From positions 496,001-560,000 of the forward strand of contig JADJPJ010000087.1 of assembly GCA_016713325.1 (NCBI GenBank): a stretch of DNA of 64,000 nucleotides, given 5' to 3'. Positions 61,357 to 64,000 of the stretch are shown here, piece after piece. A program made the translations under genes and the position numbers. The notes below the pieces were generated by a model that was given only the letters and a program-made list of their open reading frames with translations, ran no database searches and was not told where the DNA came from. Every line of letters begins with the position of its first letter. Within the stretch, counting starts at the first letter, position 1. The DNA comes from Candidatus Flexifilum affinis. Its GTDB lineage: Bacteria > Chloroflexota > Anaerolineae > Aggregatilineales > Phototrophicaceae.

Positions 61357-62757
61357 CTATACTCCCAGCAGCCAGTTGCGATGTTGCAGTGGTTGTCGAA
61401 GCATGACGACCAGAACACTGAGGAAGGCTCGGGTCACGAGAACGGCAGTAAAGAGGTTAATGACAAGTCCGATCATCAGCGTCACCGCGAAGCCAGCAAC
61501 GATGCTCGCGCCGGGCGTCTGGCCAAAGAAGAACAGTACAGCGCAGATGATGATGGTCGACAAGTTCGAGTCGCGAATGGACTGCCATGCACGATGGAAA
61601 CCATTCTCAAGCGCCTCATCCAGCCCCTTGCCGCCTCTGATCTCCTCTTTAATGCGCTCGAAGATCAGAATATTGCCATCCACCGCGGTGCCGATTGAAA
61701 TCAGGAAACCGGTGATAGCTGGAAGGGTCAGGGTGACGGGGATGAGCTTGAAGACTGCAAAGTTGAAGAGGATAAAGGTCACCAGCGCCAGTGTCGCAGC
61801 AATTCCCGGTACGCGGTAGTAGATGATCATAAACAGGAAGATCACCAACACGCCGAGAACACCTGCACGAACACTCAAATTGACCGATTCCTGACCCAGC
61901 GTCGCGCCGACCGTTTCCGCGCTTTCGACACGCAAAGGAATTGGGAGCGCACCGGAGCGCAGTTGCAGCGCGAGGGTCTTCGCTTCTTCTTCGGCAAAAC
62001 CACCACTGATTACACCGCCCGTATCCAATTGATCCTGGATGGTTGGGGCGGAGAGAACCACACCATCCAGGACAATCGCCATCGGCTGACCGGTATGCGA
62101 GCCTGTATACGGGCCAAATACTGCCGAGCCTTCGGTCGTATTCTCAAAAACGATCACCCAACCACGGCCATCCTGGCTGACCTGTGCGACCGCAGACTGA
62201 AGTCCTGACCCGGTCATGACCGTTTCAAATGGCAGACCGCTGAGTGGGCTCACCCGGGACGCGGGATCTGCAGCGACGCCGCGAGCCTTGTTGATGGTGT
62301 CCTGCTGTGAGGTCAGGATTCGCTGGCCGGTGAACTCATCGACGAAAGACGCCATGCCGCTGAAGTCGACGAACTCCAGTAACGCCGTCTGTTGAATCGC
62401 CTTGATAGCGGCTTCACGGTCCGTGACCCCTGGTAGCTCGACCAACACCCGATTTGTGCCTTGAACCTGTACTGTGGGTTCAGAGACGCCCAACGCATTC
62501 ACGCGGCGCGCGACATTATTGGCTGTCTGGCGCAGATCTTCGATTGTGAAGCTACCCTCAGGCAGTTCCGCCTGAAGGAGGACTCGCAGGCCTCCTACGA
62601 TGTCGAGACCCAGGCTTTGCTGGACGGCGAGCCCGGTGTCCTGCACACCATCCCCGTCGCTGTCCCAGCGGAGACCCGTGGTGTCGGGCAAGCTCACCCA
62701 GGCAGCGAACGCGACGAGGAGCAAAATGACGATGAGCCAACGCAATTGTGTTCCCAT
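61357..62757 (-). CDS. secD: Protein translocase subunit SecD
   Basis: A 466-residue membrane protein. 'GLDIVGGLRVLLQAE' is the N-terminal D1 motif (usually GLDLxGG). 'VLDGVVLSAPTIQDQLDTGGVISGGF' (landmarks VLDGVVLSAP and GGVISGGF) is the D4/P1 base motif. 'GTAVDGNILIFERIKEE' is the D6 region in the C-terminal six-helix domain. AAGGAC precedes the ATG. It is in the operon yajC-secD-secF, the usual order. Confidence 0.96.
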   Translation of the reverse strand: MGTQLRWLIVILLLVAFAAWVSLPDTTGLRWDSDGDGVQDTGLAVQQSLGLDIVGGLRVLLQAELPEGSFTIEDLRQTANNVARRVNALGVSEPTVQVQGTNRVLVELPGVTDREAAIKAIQQTALLEFVDFSGMASFVDEFTGQRILTSQQDTINKARGVAADPASRVSPLSGLPFETVMTGSGLQSAVAQVSQDGRGWVIVFENTTEGSAVFGPYTGSHTGQPMAIVLDGVVLSAPTIQDQLDTGGVISGGFAEEEAKTLALQLRSGALPIPLRVESAETVGATLGQESVNLSVRAGVLGVLVIFLFMIIYYRVPGIAATLALVTFILFNFAVFKLIPVTLTLPAITGFLISIGTAVDGNILIFERIKEEIRGGKGLDEALENGFHRAWQSIRDSNLSTIIICAVLFFFGQTPGASIVAGFAVTLMIGLVINLFTAVLVTRAFLSVLVVMLRQPLQHRNWLLGV

Positions 62758-62764
62758 AGTGTCC

Positions 62765-63055
62765 TTATTCCGCGTCTGAGAATTCGCCGGGATCGTAGGC
62801 TCGTGCGATTGAGGCCGCGATCACGCGCAAGATCACGCCCGGAGAGACCTCCAGGTGGACCAAACCTTTCTCAAATTCAATGTTGACGATCTTGCCGACA
62901 ATGCCGCCGTAAGTGATGACGTCAGTGCCTGTCTGGAGCGTGCTGACGAAGGACTGGCGTTTCTGGAAGTCGCGCTGGCGTGGAAAGATCACCATCGACC
63001 AGTATGCGCCCAGACCAAGGATCAATACTAGACCCAGAACTGCGATTTCCGGCAT
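62765..63055 (-). CDS. yajC: Preprotein translocase subunit YajC
   Basis: A 96-residue protein with one N-terminal transmembrane helix ('IAVLGLVLILGLGAYWSMV') and a cytoplasmic small beta domain. 'TGTDVITYGGIVGKIVNIE' is the family signature (usually GDxVxTxGGIxGxVxxI). It forms a complex with SecDF. It is the first gene of the sec operon. Position and order support the call. Confidence 0.93.
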   Translation of the reverse strand: MPEIAVLGLVLILGLGAYWSMVIFPRQRDFQKRQSFVSTLQTGTDVITYGGIVGKIVNIEFEKGLVHLEVSPGVILRVIAASIARAYDPGEFSDAE

Positions 63056-63094
63056 GGCGTGACCCAGACCAATTCCCTACCCTGAAAGCGCATG

Positions 63095-63100
63095 ATTATA
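63095..63100 (-). promoter_or_regulatory. -10 box of the yajC-secD-secF operon
   Basis: On the minus strand GCTATAAT occurs (complement of 63095-63102), about 40 bp before the yajC ATG. No good -35 is visible. Confidence 0.4.
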
Positions 63101-63258
63101 GCCGCGCTCACCCGTCGAATACAGGGAGTGAACTTGACCCACTGCACTGTCCTGCCTACAATACGCGACAAGCGAACTCGCGACGATGGTTTTCATTCCC
63201 TCTGACTGCTCCGGGGGGGATGGAACAAGCCATCCTCTGAGCGGAACAGGATGAAGTT

Positions 63259-64000
63259 ATGGCAACAAAATGGCGGATAGTTCTTCTGATGGGCCTGCTG
63301 GTTCTGTTTGGCGGTGTGGTGAACGCTGGCGATACGACACTCTCTCTGAATTCCGGATCTGGCAATGCGCCATTCTTCGTGTCTGGCGAGTACACATTGG
63401 TTATGAACGGGTTCGATCTTCAGAGCATTGGCATTGCTCGCCCGGCGGTGGTCGACCGTGTCAGTATCACTATTCAGACGCCAGTGCCCAGTGCTGTTGC
63501 TGATGTCGTCATCTATCAGGATGCTGATGGTGGCTCTCCGGTCAATGCGACACTGGCTGGGACCACACAGGTAACTGTCAATTCGGCCGGCACCTTTACT
63601 GCAGTGCTTCCTACGCCGGTGAATATTACGCAGCCGGTCATCTGGGTGGGCTTCTATCTTCCCGTGGACACGGTATTCCTTTCTGATACATCCGGCACCT
63701 CTGTTCTCACCTGGTGGGGGTGGACACCGGGTGCACGGTTTGACCTGAACAATCTGGCTTCGGCTGCGGTGCTGGGTCCTGCGGATGGTAGCGCGCCAGT
63801 GAGCATCAATATGAGTGGCAAAGCGCGCATTACAGTGGAGATCACCGGGGCGGGCGGCACAGGGACTGGCACGGGTACGAATCCGACACCAAGCACTTCT
63901 GTGCTGGCGCCTTACCCCTTGTGCGGCGCCCTGCTCTGGGACACAGCGGACGAACTGATCAGCTACCAGGATCAGATTAACCTGCACTGCACGCAGGTGC
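63259..64000 (+). CDS. Exported beta-rich protein, truncated by the window edge
   Basis: An open frame from ATG 63259 runs off the right edge without a stop (247 codons visible). The N-terminus is a signal peptide ('IVLLMGLLVLFGGVVNA', about residues 7-23). The rest is Thr/Ser/Val-rich and beta-like, with 'VIWVGFYLPVDTVFLSD' and a Gly-Thr repeat linker ('GTGTGTGTNPTPST') before a new domain starting 'PYPLCGALLWD'. No family is recognised. AGGATG precedes the ATG. The composition resembles the other secreted envelope proteins of this window. Confidence 0.7.
   Translation, partial: MATKWRIVLLMGLLVLFGGVVNAGDTTLSLNSGSGNAPFFVSGEYTLVMNGFDLQSIGIARPAVVDRVSITIQTPVPSAVADVVIYQDADGGSPVNATLAGTTQVTVNSAGTFTAVLPTPVNITQPVIWVGFYLPVDTVFLSDTSGTSVLTWWGWTPGARFDLNNLASAAVLGPADGSAPVSINMSGKARITVEITGAGGTGTGTGTNPTPSTSVLAPYPLCGALLWDTADELISYQDQINLHCTQV

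Noticed and set aside
60424..61698. 424-aa open frame on the plus strand
   Set aside because: Antisense to secF and secD, which are secure.
1..64000. Prophage, integron, insertion sequence or defence island
   Set aside because: No transposase, integrase, terminase or restriction genes were recognised, and no flanking repeats were seen.

Overview
The window looks like a chromosomal segment of a Chloroflexota bacterium, probably Anaerolineae or a close relative. This is inferred from gene content, not from a marker gene. It carries a mevalonate kinase / mevalonate-(di)phosphate decarboxylase / isopentenyl phosphate kinase cluster of the kind known from Roseiflexus. It also has many secreted LysM, SH3 and lipoprotein genes with Thr/Pro-rich linkers, a UDP-sulfoquinovose synthase, a T-box leader, and an envelope set with an L,D-transpeptidase and an LCP protein. 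There is no rRNA, phage, insertion sequence or CRISPR array. Most of the window is ordinary, tightly packed housekeeping DNA.

Layout. 1-4.1 kb: the tail of a Gfo/Idh/MocA-like oxidoreductase, a PfkB sugar kinase, a queuosine-precursor transporter (minus strand), a P-loop ATPase and a YigZ/IMPACT protein. 4.2-8.3 kb: envelope and signalling genes (LCP protein, lone receiver domain, SH3 protein, L,D-transpeptidase). 8.3-16.5 kb: amino-acid biosynthesis, with hisZ-hisG (+) facing a five-gene minus-strand operon pheA-asd-sqdB-hisD-phosphotransferase. 16.6-18 kb: a SufR-like Fe-S regulator and an IscA-like protein with an extra Cys-rich tail. 18-25.7 kb, mostly minus strand: WD40/TolB-like, LysM-M23 lipoprotein and SH3 genes, an SCP2 protein (+), rseP with a frameshifted HEAT gene, and the decarboxylase. 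25.8-27.4 kb: mevalonate kinase and a damaged isopentenyl phosphate kinase. 27.3-30.7 kb: a peptide ABC importer operon (binding protein and two permeases, no ATPases). 30.8-37.3 kb: a PrsW-like protein, a PsbP-like protein, a trypsin-like protease, tlyA and lepA.

37.2-39.7 kb: an overlapping three-gene minus-strand operon of cinA plus PyrF-like and PyrE-like proteins whose catalytic motifs have been lost. 39.7-42.6 kb: a sugar-ABC ATPase with an unusual leader, a FemAB-like acyltransferase and a small hypothetical gene. 42.7-46.5 kb: type II NADH dehydrogenase (ndh) under a Rex/Crp-type operator, purH, tRNA-Thr(CGT) and udk. 46.6-50.3 kb: a valine T-box leader, a methyltransferase and valS (frameshifted). 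50.3-59.4 kb: tandem LysM paralogues, mutL, two histidine kinases, a receiver/CpaE-like ATPase and a sirtuin. 59.4-64 kb: an alcohol dehydrogenase, secF-secD-yajC and a partial secreted protein.

Frame-breaking lesions occur in four genes: HEAT, IPK, valS and the GAF kinase. ValS is essential, so at least some of these are probably sequence or assembly errors. The observations most worth following up are the degenerate cinA/pyrF/pyrE cassette, the operator array upstream of ndh, the T-box, and the damaged IPK in an otherwise intact alternative-mevalonate cluster.
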